Assembly (NCBI RefSeq): GCF_001995985.1
Contig: NZ_MUFC01000002.1
Location: forward strand, 255,119-319,118
Direction: 5' to 3'
DNA length: 64,000 nucleotides
DNA from: Salinivibrio sharmensis
GTDB taxonomy: Bacteria > Pseudomonadota > Gammaproteobacteria > Enterobacterales > Vibrionaceae
Positions within the stretch are counted from its first letter, which is position 1. Each line of letters opens with the position of its first letter. The notes under the pieces are model-generated. The model ran no database searches, was not told where the DNA came from, and saw nothing but the letters and a program-made list of their open reading frames with translations. Below are positions 25,552 through 34,761 of this stretch, in pieces. The position numbers and the translations under genes were made by a program.

Positions 25552-26327
25552 TTCTCACGGAACTGACCTTTGAGTGCTTTGATAATACCACCGTTAGTGC
25601 GGTCGACTGTACTATCAACGGCCTCATGGATGCGTTACGTTATAATGGCCAGGTGCTTGGACGCGAGTTTCCGATCTTGATGCAAGAAGGCCAGTTTCAG
25701 CTTCGTGTTGTCTGCCCAGATGAAGACGCCTTGCACCCACGCTTTCACAGCCCACAAGTGAAACGGGCTTTGCAGCAGCTCGCCGATGCGTGCTTAACCC
25801 AACCGAAAGTGCGTGTGCTGGGGCGCGATTTGAACTCAGAACAAGCCGCTCCGAGTGTCTCACCGACTTGGCAAGTGCTTTACACCACCTTTGTTCACAC
25901 GTGTTCGCCGCTGCGTTGTGGCGATACGCTGCTACCTATCCCGCTTTATCGCTTACCCGCCACCTTTAACGGTGATCACAAAGCGGTCATCAAATGGCAA
26001 ACAGAATGGCAAGCCTGTGATGAATTACAAATGGCCGGCGCCAGCGATGCCGAATTTGCAGGCTTGAATGAAATTGGATGTCCCAATACGCGCCTATTTC
26101 AGCGCGGTTGGGATTTACGTGGGCGGATAGAGTACTTAACAGGCACGCCGACTTACTATTATCAATATCGTGTTGGCGGTAAAGATAAAGAGAGTGAGCT
26201 TGAACGCCCATGTCCCAAGTGTGGGGAGCCTTGGCGGCTTGAGCGCCCACTCCACGATATCTTTCTGTTTAAATGCGATCGTTGCCGGCTAGTATCCAAC
26301 CTTTCTTGGGACTTTAAACTGACGTAG
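25548..26327 (+). CDS. Zinc-ribbon-containing protein (DUF2310 family)
   Basis: 259 aa protein whose C-terminus carries a zinc ribbon, CPKCGEPW...FKCDRCRL (two CxxC pairs about 23 residues apart, residues 221-245). The rest is a conserved cytoplasmic domain of unknown function found in Vibrionaceae and relatives. It is coupled to syd by a four-base overlap. The function is unknown, and the coupling does not by itself prove a secretion role. Confidence 0.83.
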   Translation: MILTELTFECFDNTTVSAVDCTINGLMDALRYNGQVLGREFPILMQEGQFQLRVVCPDEDALHPRFHSPQVKRALQQLADACLTQPKVRVLGRDLNSEQAAPSVSPTWQVLYTTFVHTCSPLRCGDTLLPIPLYRLPATFNGDHKAVIKWQTEWQACDELQMAGASDAEFAGLNEIGCPNTRLFQRGWDLRGRIEYLTGTPTYYYQYRVGGKDKESELERPCPKCGEPWRLERPLHDIFLFKCDRCRLVSNLSWDFKLT

Positions 26328-26374
26328 TGCCGCGTATCGTGCAGCACGCCGCTAGGTTCTGCGTGGCAAACTGT

Positions 26375-26653
26375 TTAGCTGCGGGCACAGTGCGCTTCTA
26401 GAGTCGCCAATCGCTCACTCAAGTCGGCAACCTGCTGTTCTAGTTGACTAATGCGTTCCGCGTCCGACATTGCTGCATCCAAGCTAGCCATCTCGGGCAG
26501 CGGCGTATTAGCCTTAGCACTTTTAACCGCTTGAATAATTAAAGGCAAGGGCACTGACGTCCTTAACTGGGCTTTTACCTTTGCGACCGTTGCGGTTTGT
26601 CCCTTTGCGGCGAGCGCGTCAAGCGCTCGTTCCAGTTCGGCTTGATAACTCAT
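26375..26653 (-). CDS. Small protein of unknown function with C-terminal coiled coil
   Basis: 92 aa. The N-terminal 45 residues look like a small helical DNA-binding-like unit (LERALDALAAKGQTATVAKV), and residues 62-90 form a heptad coiled coil (ISQLEQQVADLSERLATLEA). It has good codon use and a ribosome site (GAGG) before the ATG. I do not recognise a named family. It is 34 bases downstream of the DUF2789 gene on the same strand, so the two may share an mRNA. Confidence 0.65.
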   Translation of the reverse strand: MSYQAELERALDALAAKGQTATVAKVKAQLRTSVPLPLIIQAVKSAKANTPLPEMASLDAAMSDAERISQLEQQVADLSERLATLEAHCARS

Positions 26654-26687
26654 CCATACTTCCTCGTCACTCGATAGGGCATCAAGA

Positions 26688-26921
26688 TTAGGGCTTTCTC
26701 AGCAGCGCATCAAGCGTGTCAACGTGCTCGGCCCAGTCAGCATCCTCTTTGATCGCTTCATCAATAAAAGCGCGTTGCGCCGCGTTCCAAAATGGGGCAT
26801 CGACCAGTGTTTGCCCTTCAACCAAGCAGTGGCTGGATAGGAAGTGCTCAATCGAGGCCTTATCGGTTGCCAAACCCAGCTGTTCAAAAAGGTGCTGTAA
26901 GTCATGTTGAAAAGTTTCCAT
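26688..26921 (-). CDS. DUF2789 family protein
   Basis: 77 aa small acidic protein. It matches the DUF2789 pattern: LFEQLGLATDKASIEHFLSSH, then DAPFWNAAQRAFIDEAIKED and ADWAEHVDTLDALLR. Function is unknown. GGAGG lies ten bases before the ATG. It is transcribed away from the CsrB region, upstream of the 92-aa gene. Confidence 0.85.
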   Translation of the reverse strand: METFQHDLQHLFEQLGLATDKASIEHFLSSHCLVEGQTLVDAPFWNAAQRAFIDEAIKEDADWAEHVDTLDALLRKP

Positions 26922-27040
26922 TGTCCCTCCTAGCTGCTTGATACACGTCTATACTCACTATAGTAGCAGCCTCCGCTCCGTGTTGTGACAAAGCGGGGCC
27001 TGTTAGCATAGAACAATAAATAGAAAAGGCCCTTGCTCCT

Positions 27041-27058
27041 TGTGAGATATCTCTTACA
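27041..27058. promoter_or_regulatory. VarA/GacA (UvrY) binding box upstream of CsrB
   Basis: TGTGAGATATCTCTTACA fits the response-regulator consensus TGTAAG-N6-CTTACA with one mismatch. It extends to a near-perfect 24-base palindrome (27038-27061). It is about 100 bases upstream of the predicted CsrB start, as expected for the activator site of Csr RNAs. Confidence 0.8.
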
Positions 27059-27149
27059 AGGGCGTGGGATAAAAGCAGAGTATTGCTACGAAAACTGACC
27101 TTCTTGTTTTTATTTTTTCTTATATTACATAGTCGCGTAATCTTATCGG

Positions 27150-27560
27150 TGTCGGAAGGGAACTGACACAGGGAACAGGAATCGCCAAGGACTTGGTACC
27201 TCAGGATGAGGCAGTACTTCAGGAAGAAGCGCTGGCATGGATTGCAAAAAGGACAACGGATGGAGCCGTTCTCTACAGGCAGGAAGCTTGTACGTCAGGA
27301 AGACTTAGGACAACCCAGGATGGGGGCTTAAGGACCACTTCAGGACGAAGTCATGGACACCTCCAGGATGGAGAGCTTATCGAAACGGGAATTTCGGTTT
27401 GTCAGGATGACGAAAGGACACCTCCAAGACGGAGAGACATGGAACGACGCTGAAGGAATCGGCGACTGATCAAGGAATGATGCAGGGAGCACCTTTTAGT
27501 AGCAGGATGGCTGCAAGTAAAACTCTAGGGCGCGGCGCAAGCTGCGCCCTTTCCTTTTTT
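27150..27560 (+). ncRNA. csrB: CsrB-type small RNA, CsrA sponge
   Basis: About 410 bases with roughly 29 GGA triplets (hand count), most in CAGGA(U/A)G or AAGGA contexts set in loops of small hairpins such as CACCTCCAGGATGGAG. These are CsrA-binding sites, so the RNA would sequester CsrA and relieve its repression of target mRNAs. It ends in a strong terminator: AGGGCGC / GCGCCCT stem at 27527-27550 followed by TTCCTTTTTT. A TAATCT box at 27138-27143 suggests the start near 27150. The location beside syd and yqcC is the csrB locus of E. coli. The Vibrionaceae often have several such RNAs, so csrC/csrD-like paralogues may exist elsewhere. Confidence 0.92.
27527..27560 (+). terminator. Terminator of CsrB
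   Basis: A GC-rich stem with loop and a T-rich tail closes the CsrB RNA. Confidence 0.88.
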
Positions 27561-27719
27561 CTGGCCGGTTAAACCGACACCGGTGACTCCCTGTCACGCA
27601 CCGTTAGCACTAAACTTGCGTGTGCACCATACTTCTAATCTAGTACAGCTTTTCACGTTGCGCGAACAATTATCCCCGCCTTTTTTATTATCACCACGGT
27701 TGGCGTGGTTGAGTGACAT

Positions 27720-28043
27720 CTAACCGTCGATTTGGCCCGTTCTTGGCATCGCATGAACCGGTGTGTCTATCGCCTTTAATCTTAACCCTCGAAGCTGAGC
27801 GTGACCGATATAATGATCATCCCCGGTGGCAGAAAACTCAAACCAATATTGGGTGACCCACTGCCATCCTTGTTCGGTTCTGCGTATGGTGTGTCGACCT
27901 CGTGCGATAGACAGTAGTTGCAACTCCATCCGCTGACAGTATTGGCGAATGTATGTGTGTGCTTGCTCGGATTGTCGCCGCTGTTGCCAAAACAGCAAGG
28001 CGACGACAACGACCAAGACAATGGTCAGCAGGTCAGTGATCAT
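27720..28043 (-). CDS. DUF3301 family membrane-anchored protein
   Basis: 107 aa. One N-terminal membrane helix (LLTIVLVVVVALLFW, residues 5-19) is followed by a polar region with the family pattern RQYCQRMELQLLSIAR and an IRRTEQGWQWVTQYWFEFS strand. Function is unknown. Its start overlaps the end of the DUF3549 gene by 11 bases, so the two are co-translated. This gene pair is common in Vibrio genomes. Confidence 0.85.
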   Translation of the reverse strand: MITDLLTIVLVVVVALLFWQQRRQSEQAHTYIRQYCQRMELQLLSIARGRHTIRRTEQGWQWVTQYWFEFSATGDDHYIGHAQLRGLRLKAIDTPVHAMPRTGQIDG

Positions 28044-29085
28044 AAGAAGTATGTTTGACCGCCTGTTGCATACGCGTCATCGCTTGGGTCAGCGCCGGAG
28101 AGGTGTCTCCGTGCAAACGGCTAAGCAGCGCGCCTCGAAGCGGTGGCAGCATCACAAGATCGGCATAGATTTGTTGAAACAGTGCAGGGTCGTGCTGATC
28201 GGCAAGCGCAATCAAGAAGCGATCTAACACTGTGTCGTCCGTCAAGCTATCCCAGCACCGCCCCGCAATCGCAACAAAAATCTCGCGATGGTGCAGTTCG
28301 GTTTTATCCAACACGGCATCAATCAAGTGATGGCGAGTGGAATCCGGTGCGCCAGCATGCGCGCGGAGTAAAGCGCTGACCAAGAAAAGATCGACGTCTT
28401 GCGTCTGACACATTCGGCTAAACATGTCGCGTATGCTTGCCGCGAGCTTTTCATTGATTTGGCAGTGCTCTAAGCAACCTAGCAGGGCATACATTGGTGT
28501 CGTTGGGAGGTTGTTCAGCGCTTTGCGAATTCGCGTGACATTATTTTGCTCTGCCATGCGTACACAGGCATCGGCCAGTCCTTGTAGGCCAACCCCTTGC
28601 CAATTATCCCAGCCAAGTTCGCCATTTAAATAATGCTGGGCATGATCATAATACTGGCTTGCAGATCGGCCGAGTTGATAGGTCAAGTTGGCATGAAACA
28701 TGGCCATCTTGTCGTCTGTAGGGGTAAAGGTATAGGGGTTATTGGCCAGCTTTTCTCGCTGTTCTTTATTCGGCGTCGCGGTTAAGCGCTCACCCATCGC
28801 GGTGCTGACATACTGTAAAAAGTCGCCCATTGCGGTGTGGTTGAGCAAGCCCCGCTCGTCAAGCGGCATTTTTAAAAACCATACCCAAGGTGCACCGCCT
28901 TGTGGCCAAAAAGCGACAGCCATGTGGGCATGTTGGCGCAAGGGATGAGGGTAAGGTTGTTGATTGGCCTCAACCGCACGAAAGGCTGCTTGATCCAGCT
29001 GGCAAACACGACGACCTAAGTCGTAAACACTGAATTGGCAATCGGCGTGGTCAAATAAGGTGCTCAGGGCGTGAACCGTTTCCAT
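28033..29085 (-). CDS. DUF3549 family protein
   Basis: 350 aa soluble protein. It begins METVHALSTLFDHADCQFSVYDLGRRV and has the PWVWFLKMPLDERG segment typical of the family; the C-terminal half is helical and HEAT-like in appearance. There is no signal peptide or catalytic motif that I can recognise. It is operonic with the DUF3301 gene and divergent from yqcC, separated by about 140 bases. Function is unknown. Confidence 0.83.
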   Translation of the reverse strand: METVHALSTLFDHADCQFSVYDLGRRVCQLDQAAFRAVEANQQPYPHPLRQHAHMAVAFWPQGGAPWVWFLKMPLDERGLLNHTAMGDFLQYVSTAMGERLTATPNKEQREKLANNPYTFTPTDDKMAMFHANLTYQLGRSASQYYDHAQHYLNGELGWDNWQGVGLQGLADACVRMAEQNNVTRIRKALNNLPTTPMYALLGCLEHCQINEKLAASIRDMFSRMCQTQDVDLFLVSALLRAHAGAPDSTRHHLIDAVLDKTELHHREIFVAIAGRCWDSLTDDTVLDRFLIALADQHDPALFQQIYADLVMLPPLRGALLSRLHGDTSPALTQAMTRMQQAVKHTSYDH

Positions 29086-29224
29086 GATGTCCGCTCTTGG
29101 TTATCGCTTAATGCGCGCGAGTATATCAGTTTTTACCGGTGAGATGCTTGTCGAGTTGATGTTGTCTTTGCTGGGATCGTGCTATGCTTCGCGGTTTCTA
29201 ATTTGAGTAATGATGGGATTGTCA

Positions 29225-29542
29225 ATGACTCTTTATCAACAGTGTGAGCAACTTCTGGATGAGCTTGAGCAAGTGTTAGATGCCTGTGATCTGCTGCAAT
29301 CCGAGCCACCCTCTCCTAAACGACTGGCCAGTACCGAGCCGTTCGCGGTGGACACGCTTGATTGCCATGAGTGGCTACAGTGGATATTTCTGCCCAAAAT
29401 GCGTGCCTTAGTTGTTGCTCGTCAGCCGTTGCCAAGAAATTTTGAAATCGCCCCGTATGTGGAAGAAGCGATGAAAGAGCAGCAAGGGGCGACGGCGGTA
29501 GTCAAAGTGACTTACCGTATTGACGCGCTATTAAGTCAATGA
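29225..29542 (+). CDS. yqcC: YqcC family protein (DUF446)
   Basis: 105 aa. The family signature DTLDCHEWLQWIFLPKMRALV is at about 47-67, and the protein is close to E. coli YqcC in length and layout. The start is the ATG at 29225, with GGGA seven bases upstream; two in-frame ATG codons further upstream are less well placed. It overlaps truC (ATGATGA), as in E. coli where yqcC precedes truC. Function is unknown. Confidence 0.92.
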   Translation: MTLYQQCEQLLDELEQVLDACDLLQSEPPSPKRLASTEPFAVDTLDCHEWLQWIFLPKMRALVVARQPLPRNFEIAPYVEEAMKEQQGATAVVKVTYRIDALLSQ

Positions 29543-30291
29543 TGAGTGAGCAACCATTATCCATTTTATACCGCGATGCCTCGCTGGTTGTGGTCAATAA
29601 GCCTGCTGGTATGTTGGTGCACCGCTCTTGGTTAGATAAAGGTGAAACACGCTTTGTGATGCAAACGCTCAGGGACCAGATTGGCCAGCGTGTTTATCCG
29701 TTGCACCGGCTCGATAAACCCACCTCTGGGGTGTTGGTGTTTGCGCTTTCTAGCGAGGTGGCGTCCTTGATGATGCCACAGTTCGCGCAAGGAGAGATTA
29801 AAAAAGGATATCATGCGGTGGTTAGAGGTTGGATCACGGAAGCGGGCCAACTCGATTATCCGTTGGTGGAGGAGCAGGATAAGATAGCGGACAAAGACGC
29901 GAGCCAGCCGCCCAGGGCCAAACCGGCGGTGACGGATTATCAACCACTGGCATCGGTGGAGCTACCTATCGCAACAGGGCGGTATGCGACCAGTCGCTAT
30001 AGCCTCGTGGCGATGCAACCGCAAACGGGAAGAAAACACCAATTACGTCGCCACATGCACCACCTCAGCCATCCGATTATTGGTGATACTACCCATGGTG
30101 ATGGCAGGCATAACCGTGTTTTTCGTGAACACTTTGACTGTCATCAGCTGTTGCTGCATGCCAGTGACATGCAGTTTGTCCATCCGGTCAGTGGCGAGCG
30201 TATTCAGGTGCAAGCGCCGTTTGACAATAGATGGCTGCATGTCTTATCAGCGTTGGGGTGGGAAGCGCCTCGCCTCGCCGCCACACGCTAA
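29539..30291 (+). CDS. truC: tRNA pseudouridine(65) synthase TruC
   Basis: RluA-family pseudouridine synthase, 250 aa, which makes pseudouridine 65 in tRNA(Ile1) and tRNA(Asp). The catalytic Asp is in the motif YPLHRLDKPTSGVLVFA (about residue 59), and the HQLRRHMHHLSHPIIGD motif follows at about 172-188. The length fits E. coli TruC (260 aa). It starts inside the yqcC stop. Confidence 0.94.
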   Translation: MMSEQPLSILYRDASLVVVNKPAGMLVHRSWLDKGETRFVMQTLRDQIGQRVYPLHRLDKPTSGVLVFALSSEVASLMMPQFAQGEIKKGYHAVVRGWITEAGQLDYPLVEEQDKIADKDASQPPRAKPAVTDYQPLASVELPIATGRYATSRYSLVAMQPQTGRKHQLRRHMHHLSHPIIGDTTHGDGRHNRVFREHFDCHQLLLHASDMQFVHPVSGERIQVQAPFDNRWLHVLSALGWEAPRLAATR

Positions 30292-30397
30292 ACGTCCCTC
30301 CAAAGTTTTTTGTGCGGTGTCAACATGCACCGCCAAGCACCACCGTCAGGTATGGTTGCTCAAAGGTCGCTTGGCACATCGTTCCCTTTTGATAGGG

Positions 30398-30775
30398 CTA
30401 AAGTTTGTCGAGCTCCGCCTCAATTTCAGCGATTTTACTGGCCACGACTTTTTCCAAATGGCGAAGGTCAGTGAGTACCTTTTGCTTCACATCTTGTTCG
30501 GCGTGCTCGTTTTGAACAATTTGGTCCAGCTCATCAATCACCAATGAGAGACTGCGATTGATCTCGGTGACTTCACGAGAGCGACCTGTGCCACTATCGA
30601 CAACCACATTTTTCCGTTGACGCGGGTATTTAAACTTCATGCTCCGGGCAAAAAGGTCGCCCTTTTGCTTACTAAAATAGACTTTGAGCGTGTCGTAGCT
30701 GGCTTCTTGGCGCAGCGAATAACGCTCAATTTTTTCCGGATGTTCAATGCCAATATTTTTCAACTGTTGATACAT
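30398..30775 (-). CDS. DUF3461 family protein
   Basis: 125 aa from the ATG at 30775, which has GAGGTGG before it; the frame upstream overlaps glnD and is not conserved. The protein begins [20 protein letters not shown], with a Lys/Arg-rich middle ([20 protein letters not shown]) and a C-terminal coiled coil (LDELD...EAELDKL). It is a conserved cytoplasmic gammaproteobacterial family with no assigned role. It follows glnD by 67 bases on the same strand. Confidence 0.88.
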   Translation of the reverse strand: MYQQLKNIGIEHPEKIERYSLRQEASYDTLKVYFSKQKGDLFARSMKFKYPRQRKNVVVDSGTGRSREVTEINRSLSLVIDELDQIVQNEHAEQDVKQKVLTDLRHLEKVVASKIAEIEAELDKL

Positions 30776-30842
30776 AGCCACCTCGTGGTTAGATGCTCCT
30801 GGTAACGCGGTGCGTTGGGCGCACCGCTTATTGTGGTGCGTG

Positions 30843-33461
30843 CTATTTTGCGCGAGCCAGCGCTTTTTCAAGTGCGGCTTTTAATTGTGCCTGATGCTCA
30901 GAAGTTAATGCTTGGTTGTTTGCGTCGGTGACGATAAAAAAGTCTTCGGCGCGTTCACCGATAGTGGTGATCTTAGCAGCATGGACGCTGACAGCTTGGC
31001 GAGCAAATACCGCGCCCACACGTGCCAATAATCCAGGTGTGTCGAGTGCAACCAGCTCCATCAAAGTACGACGACCGTTTTTGGTGGGTAAGAACAGCAC
31101 CTGGGTTTTGACCGAAAAATGCTGAAGCTTTTGCGGTGCTCGCCGTTTGGGGAGGGTAATTGTCCCTGTCTCTCTCAGCGCCTTACTGACCCCTTCAATA
31201 ATACTGGGGTGGCGGTCGAGAGGGATAGCGTCATCGTTTTGGTCTAACACCATAAAGGTATCAAGTGCATGACCATCTTTACTCGTCATCACTTGTGCAT
31301 CATGGACGCTAAGGTTTTTCTTATCGAGCGCCGCTACCACCCGTGCGAACAAGCTGGGTCTGTCTTGGCAGTATACAAAGATTTCGGTCCCGCCACGGGT
31401 TGCTTTTTTACTCACCAAAACCAATGGTGTTTGCTCAGCATGATGAAGAAGGTGCTCGCTGTGCCAAGCAATTTGTTTATGAGTATGGCGCAAAAAATAG
31501 TCTGCCTTAAAACGCTGCCATAAGACTTCAATATCTCTCGGGCTATGGCCTTGCTTGCGCAGCATGGCGGCGGCCAAGTGCTTGTTGTGGCGGATACGCT
31601 CACGCACATCAGGTGGGTTTTCTAAGCCACGGCGCAGTGCTTTTTGCGTCGAGTAGTAAAGCTCCGCAATCAGTGTGCGTTTCCAACTGTTCCATAAATC
31701 TGGATTGGTGGCATTGATGTCTGCGACGGTAAGACAAAGGAGAAGATCCAGACGTTCTTCATCACGCACCTCTTTGGCAAAGTCAGTAATCACATCAGGA
31801 TCATAAATATCACGGCGCTGCGCGGTGACGGACATCAGTAAGTGGTTGCGTACTAGCCAGCTGACAATGTTTGCTTCTGGTTTGGATAAACCATGTTCTA
31901 AGCAAAAGTCATGCGATTCAATGGCGCCAATTTCGCTATGGTCGCCACCACGCCCCTTGCCAATATCATGAAAAATGGCCGCAATCAGTAATAGCTCGCG
32001 GCGTGCGAGTCGAGGGAAAACATCACAACAAATCGGGTGGCGATCACGGTTAGCCTCGTCATCAAATAAGCGCATATGTTTAAGCAGGCGGATGGTGTGC
32101 TCATCAACCGTGTAGACATGGAATAAGTCAAATTGCATCTGCCCTACAATTTGGCTCCACTGCGGTAAGTAGGCTGACATCACACCATGGCGGTGCATTA
32201 AGCCAAACGCTTTATGAAGCGCATTGGGATGGCGGACCAGGGCCATGAATTTTTCACGTGCGTCTTCTTGCTGACACAAAAAATGATTGAGTCGACGTCT
32301 TGCTGTACGCAACTGGCGCAAGGTTGGTGCTGCAATCGCTTCAATCGAGGTGTCGTTAGCGATATGCAACATCATATCGAGAATGGTTTCCGGTCGCGCT
32401 TGGAACAGGGCGGGTTTGCGCGCTTCAATGGTGCGTCCGCAGCGCTGAAAATCGTCACTTAAGATCTCAACCTCACCGGTGCGGCCATTATCGATGATCA
32501 CTTGATCAAAGATCTGTAGCAGCATTTTGTTGAGCTCACCAACGCGCCCGAGCGTGCGAAAAAAGTCTTTCATCATGGTTTCGACCGCACGATTGCCCTC
32601 ACCTCGATAGCCAAGCAGCTCTGCGACCGATGTTTGGTGTGCAAAGGTCAGGCGATTATCGTAGCGGCGTAGCTCAAGATGAAGTGCAAAGCGAATACGC
32701 CATAATACATTCTGACACTCATTGAGCTCGCGATATTCCGCGTCGGTCAAAAAGCCAAAATCGCTCATTTCCCGTAAGCTGGTAGCACCAAAGTGACGGC
32801 GCGCAATCCAAGACAAGGTGTGAATATCTCTGAGGCTGCCGGGGCTGAGCTTTAAATCAGGCTCCAGCTTGTAGGCGGTGTCATGATAGCGGCGATGACG
32901 CGCTTTTTGTTCTTCAACTTTGGCTTGATAAAACCGCTCGCTGGGCCAAAAGCTGTCATCGTGTACCCGGGCTTCAAGCGCATCAAACAGTTGGTTATCG
33001 CCACATAACAAGCGTGACTCTTGTAAGTTGGTGGCGACGGTAAGATCGTCCAGCCCCACGTGAATGCACTCATCGACTGTACGCACACTGTGACCGACTT
33101 CAAGTTTTAAATCCCATAATAGGGTGAGCAAATCGCTCAAACTTTGTTGTTGGTGGTTATCCAGCGGGGATTGGCAAAGCAGGAGTAAATCAATATCCGA
33201 GAGTGGGTGCAGCTCACGCCGGCCGTATCCTCCTACCGCGACTAACGCGAGCGGGGTGTGCTCAAAGCCAAAGTGACGCCACAACCTCGCTAACAACCCG
33301 TCCATATAATCGGTGCGTTGGTACACCAACTGAGCCACGGGAACGTTGGCTAAAAAGTCCTGTTTTTGCTGCTCCAGCAATTGCTGAAATTGCGCCTTGA
33401 GTGTGATGGGGTCGAGTTGGTCATCCCCGAGGTGTTGTGGCGTAATCACTGTGTCTGTCAT
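30843..33461 (-). CDS. glnD: PII uridylyltransferase / uridylyl-removing enzyme
   Basis: 872 aa bifunctional nitrogen sensor that uridylylates PII (GlnB/GlnK) at low glutamine and deuridylylates it at high glutamine. The nucleotidyltransferase domain has [22 protein letters not shown] (about 76-97), followed by a GlnD linker, an HD hydrolase domain with [17 protein letters not shown] (about 500-516), and two C-terminal ACT domains ([18 protein letters not shown] and [19 protein letters not shown]). E. coli GlnD has 890 aa. It is separated from map by a terminator, so it has its own promoter. Confidence 0.97.
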   Translation of the reverse strand: MTDTVITPQHLGDDQLDPITLKAQFQQLLEQQKQDFLANVPVAQLVYQRTDYMDGLLARLWRHFGFEHTPLALVAVGGYGRRELHPLSDIDLLLLCQSPLDNHQQQSLSDLLTLLWDLKLEVGHSVRTVDECIHVGLDDLTVATNLQESRLLCGDNQLFDALEARVHDDSFWPSERFYQAKVEEQKARHRRYHDTAYKLEPDLKLSPGSLRDIHTLSWIARRHFGATSLREMSDFGFLTDAEYRELNECQNVLWRIRFALHLELRRYDNRLTFAHQTSVAELLGYRGEGNRAVETMMKDFFRTLGRVGELNKMLLQIFDQVIIDNGRTGEVEILSDDFQRCGRTIEARKPALFQARPETILDMMLHIANDTSIEAIAAPTLRQLRTARRRLNHFLCQQEDAREKFMALVRHPNALHKAFGLMHRHGVMSAYLPQWSQIVGQMQFDLFHVYTVDEHTIRLLKHMRLFDDEANRDRHPICCDVFPRLARRELLLIAAIFHDIGKGRGGDHSEIGAIESHDFCLEHGLSKPEANIVSWLVRNHLLMSVTAQRRDIYDPDVITDFAKEVRDEERLDLLLCLTVADINATNPDLWNSWKRTLIAELYYSTQKALRRGLENPPDVRERIRHNKHLAAAMLRKQGHSPRDIEVLWQRFKADYFLRHTHKQIAWHSEHLLHHAEQTPLVLVSKKATRGGTEIFVYCQDRPSLFARVVAALDKKNLSVHDAQVMTSKDGHALDTFMVLDQNDDAIPLDRHPSIIEGVSKALRETGTITLPKRRAPQKLQHFSVKTQVLFLPTKNGRRTLMELVALDTPGLLARVGAVFARQAVSVHAAKITTIGERAEDFFIVTDANNQALTSEHQAQLKAALEKALARAK

Positions 33462-33476
33462 GGCGATCCTTTGCGC

Positions 33477-33505
33477 AAAAAAAAAGCCGGAACGAGGCCG
33501 GCTTT
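33477..33505 (-). terminator. Intrinsic terminator after map
   Basis: The arms AAAGCCGG / CCGGCTTT have a seven-base loop and are followed on the minus strand by nine T. It ends map transcription just upstream of glnD. Confidence 0.88.
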
Positions 33506-33516
33506 GAGTGATTGTA

Positions 33517-34311
33517 TTAGTGGTTGATGTAACGTGGGAGGTTCTCTTCCTCTCTCAGCGTTAATACCTCTACCCCGGTCTCAGTCACCAGCAGAGTATG
33601 CTCCCACTGTGCCGATTTTTTGCCGTCGATGGTGTATACCGTCCAGCCATCATCCTCATCAAGCACAGTTCCATACTTGCCTGCGTTAATCATAGGCTCA
33701 ATAGTAAAGCACATACCAGGTTTGAGCACAGTGCGATCATTGTTTTTGTAGTGCACCACTTGTGGGTCTTCATGGAAGCTCGCGCCAATGCCATGGCCAC
33801 AGTATTCTTTAACGATCGAGTAGCGTGTGTTGCTGTTTTTAATGAACTTTTGAATGGCAGTGCCGAGCTCCCCTACGGTGGCGCCTGGCTTTACCTTCTT
33901 GATGGCGTGATAAAGGCTCTCTTGGGTGACACGACAAAGGCGTTTGTCCTCGAGAGACACCTCACCGACTAAAAACATCTTTGAGGTGTCGCCATGGTAG
34001 CCATCTTTGATCACCGTGACATCGATATTAACGATATCACCGTCTTGCAGCACGTCGTTATCGCTCGGAATGCCGTGGCAGACCACATGGTTAATCGAGG
34101 TGCACATGGATTTTGGAAAACCATGATAATCCAAAGTAGCCGGCGTGGTGCCTTGCACTTCCGTCATATATTTATGAGCAATGTCATCGAGCTCACGGGT
34201 GGTAATGCCTGGTTTGACATAGTCACCGAGCATGACAAGTACGTCTGACGCCAGGCGGCCAGCCACACGCATTTTTTCAATTTCTTCTTCTGTTTTAATC
34301 GGGATTGTCAT
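33517..34311 (-). CDS. map: Methionine aminopeptidase, type I
   Basis: 264 aa dinuclear-metal enzyme that removes the initiator methionine from new proteins. The metal ligands are visible: the two Asp in NIDVTVIKDGYHGDTSKMF, His in YCGHGIGASFHED, Glu in FTIEPMINAG and Glu in QWEHTLLVTE. The length fits E. coli Map. It is divergent from rpsB, as in E. coli. Confidence 0.97.
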   Translation of the reverse strand: MTIPIKTEEEIEKMRVAGRLASDVLVMLGDYVKPGITTRELDDIAHKYMTEVQGTTPATLDYHGFPKSMCTSINHVVCHGIPSDNDVLQDGDIVNIDVTVIKDGYHGDTSKMFLVGEVSLEDKRLCRVTQESLYHAIKKVKPGATVGELGTAIQKFIKNSNTRYSIVKEYCGHGIGASFHEDPQVVHYKNNDRTVLKPGMCFTIEPMINAGKYGTVLDEDDGWTVYTIDGKKSAQWEHTLLVTETGVEVLTLREEENLPRYINH

Positions 34312-34692
34312 TTTGCTTTCTCACTTTAATTTGGGGTTGCTCAATGATGACGATGAAAACGAGGGTGTGACTGCGTTCACGTTCGTTATCATCGAGCACA
34401 GCCGCCCAGACCTGCTACGCTTGTCGCAGAGACTGAGGTGAGCAGCCGCATGGAAGTGGGGTTATGGTATCAAGCCCTATGCGTTCTGGAAACCAAAAGG
34501 GGGCGGATCTCGCTGAGAGGCTTTGGCAACCGGGCGCTATTGAATGCGCAATATTGCTAGATTTTGTTGGTGTTTTTGTGGTATAAAGCGCGCCGAAAAC
34601 CGTCATTGTGATCAATTTAGCTGAGCTAGGTTTCAGTTTGATGGTATTCACTCAATACTTTTTATTTTAAATCACACACATATCGACACATT
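34312..34692. other. Divergent gap between map and rpsB
   Basis: About 380 bases without a credible gene. It should carry the rpsB promoter. The best -10 is TATAAA at 34582-34587, followed by a GC-rich GCGCGCC discriminator as in ribosomal promoters under stringent control, but its -35 is poor. The second candidate is TTGATG - 17 bases - TTTATT (34638-34666). Confidence 0.4.
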
Positions 34693-34755
34693 GACCGGGG
34701 TGCCCTTAAAGCGGGTCGGTGAATGGGATATGTGGAGGCCTAACCCCAAGAGGAA
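34693..34755 (+). promoter_or_regulatory. Probable rpsB leader (S2-responsive, T44-like)
   Basis: The 5' leader just before rpsB contains GGGGTGCCC, GCGGGTCGGTGAATGGGAT and GTGGAGGCCTAACCCC, resembling the conserved gammaproteobacterial rpsB leader known as the T44 element. In E. coli it mediates feedback by protein S2. The match is from memory, not a model search. Confidence 0.55.
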
Positions 34756-34761
34756 ATTATC

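Noticed and set aside
27193..27453. 86-aa reading frame
   Set aside because: It lies within the CsrB RNA, is made of repeated GGA codons and has no protein-like pattern.
29984..30547. 187-aa plus-strand frame
   Set aside because: Overlaps truC in another frame and continues into the opposite strand of the DUF3461 gene; not protein-like.
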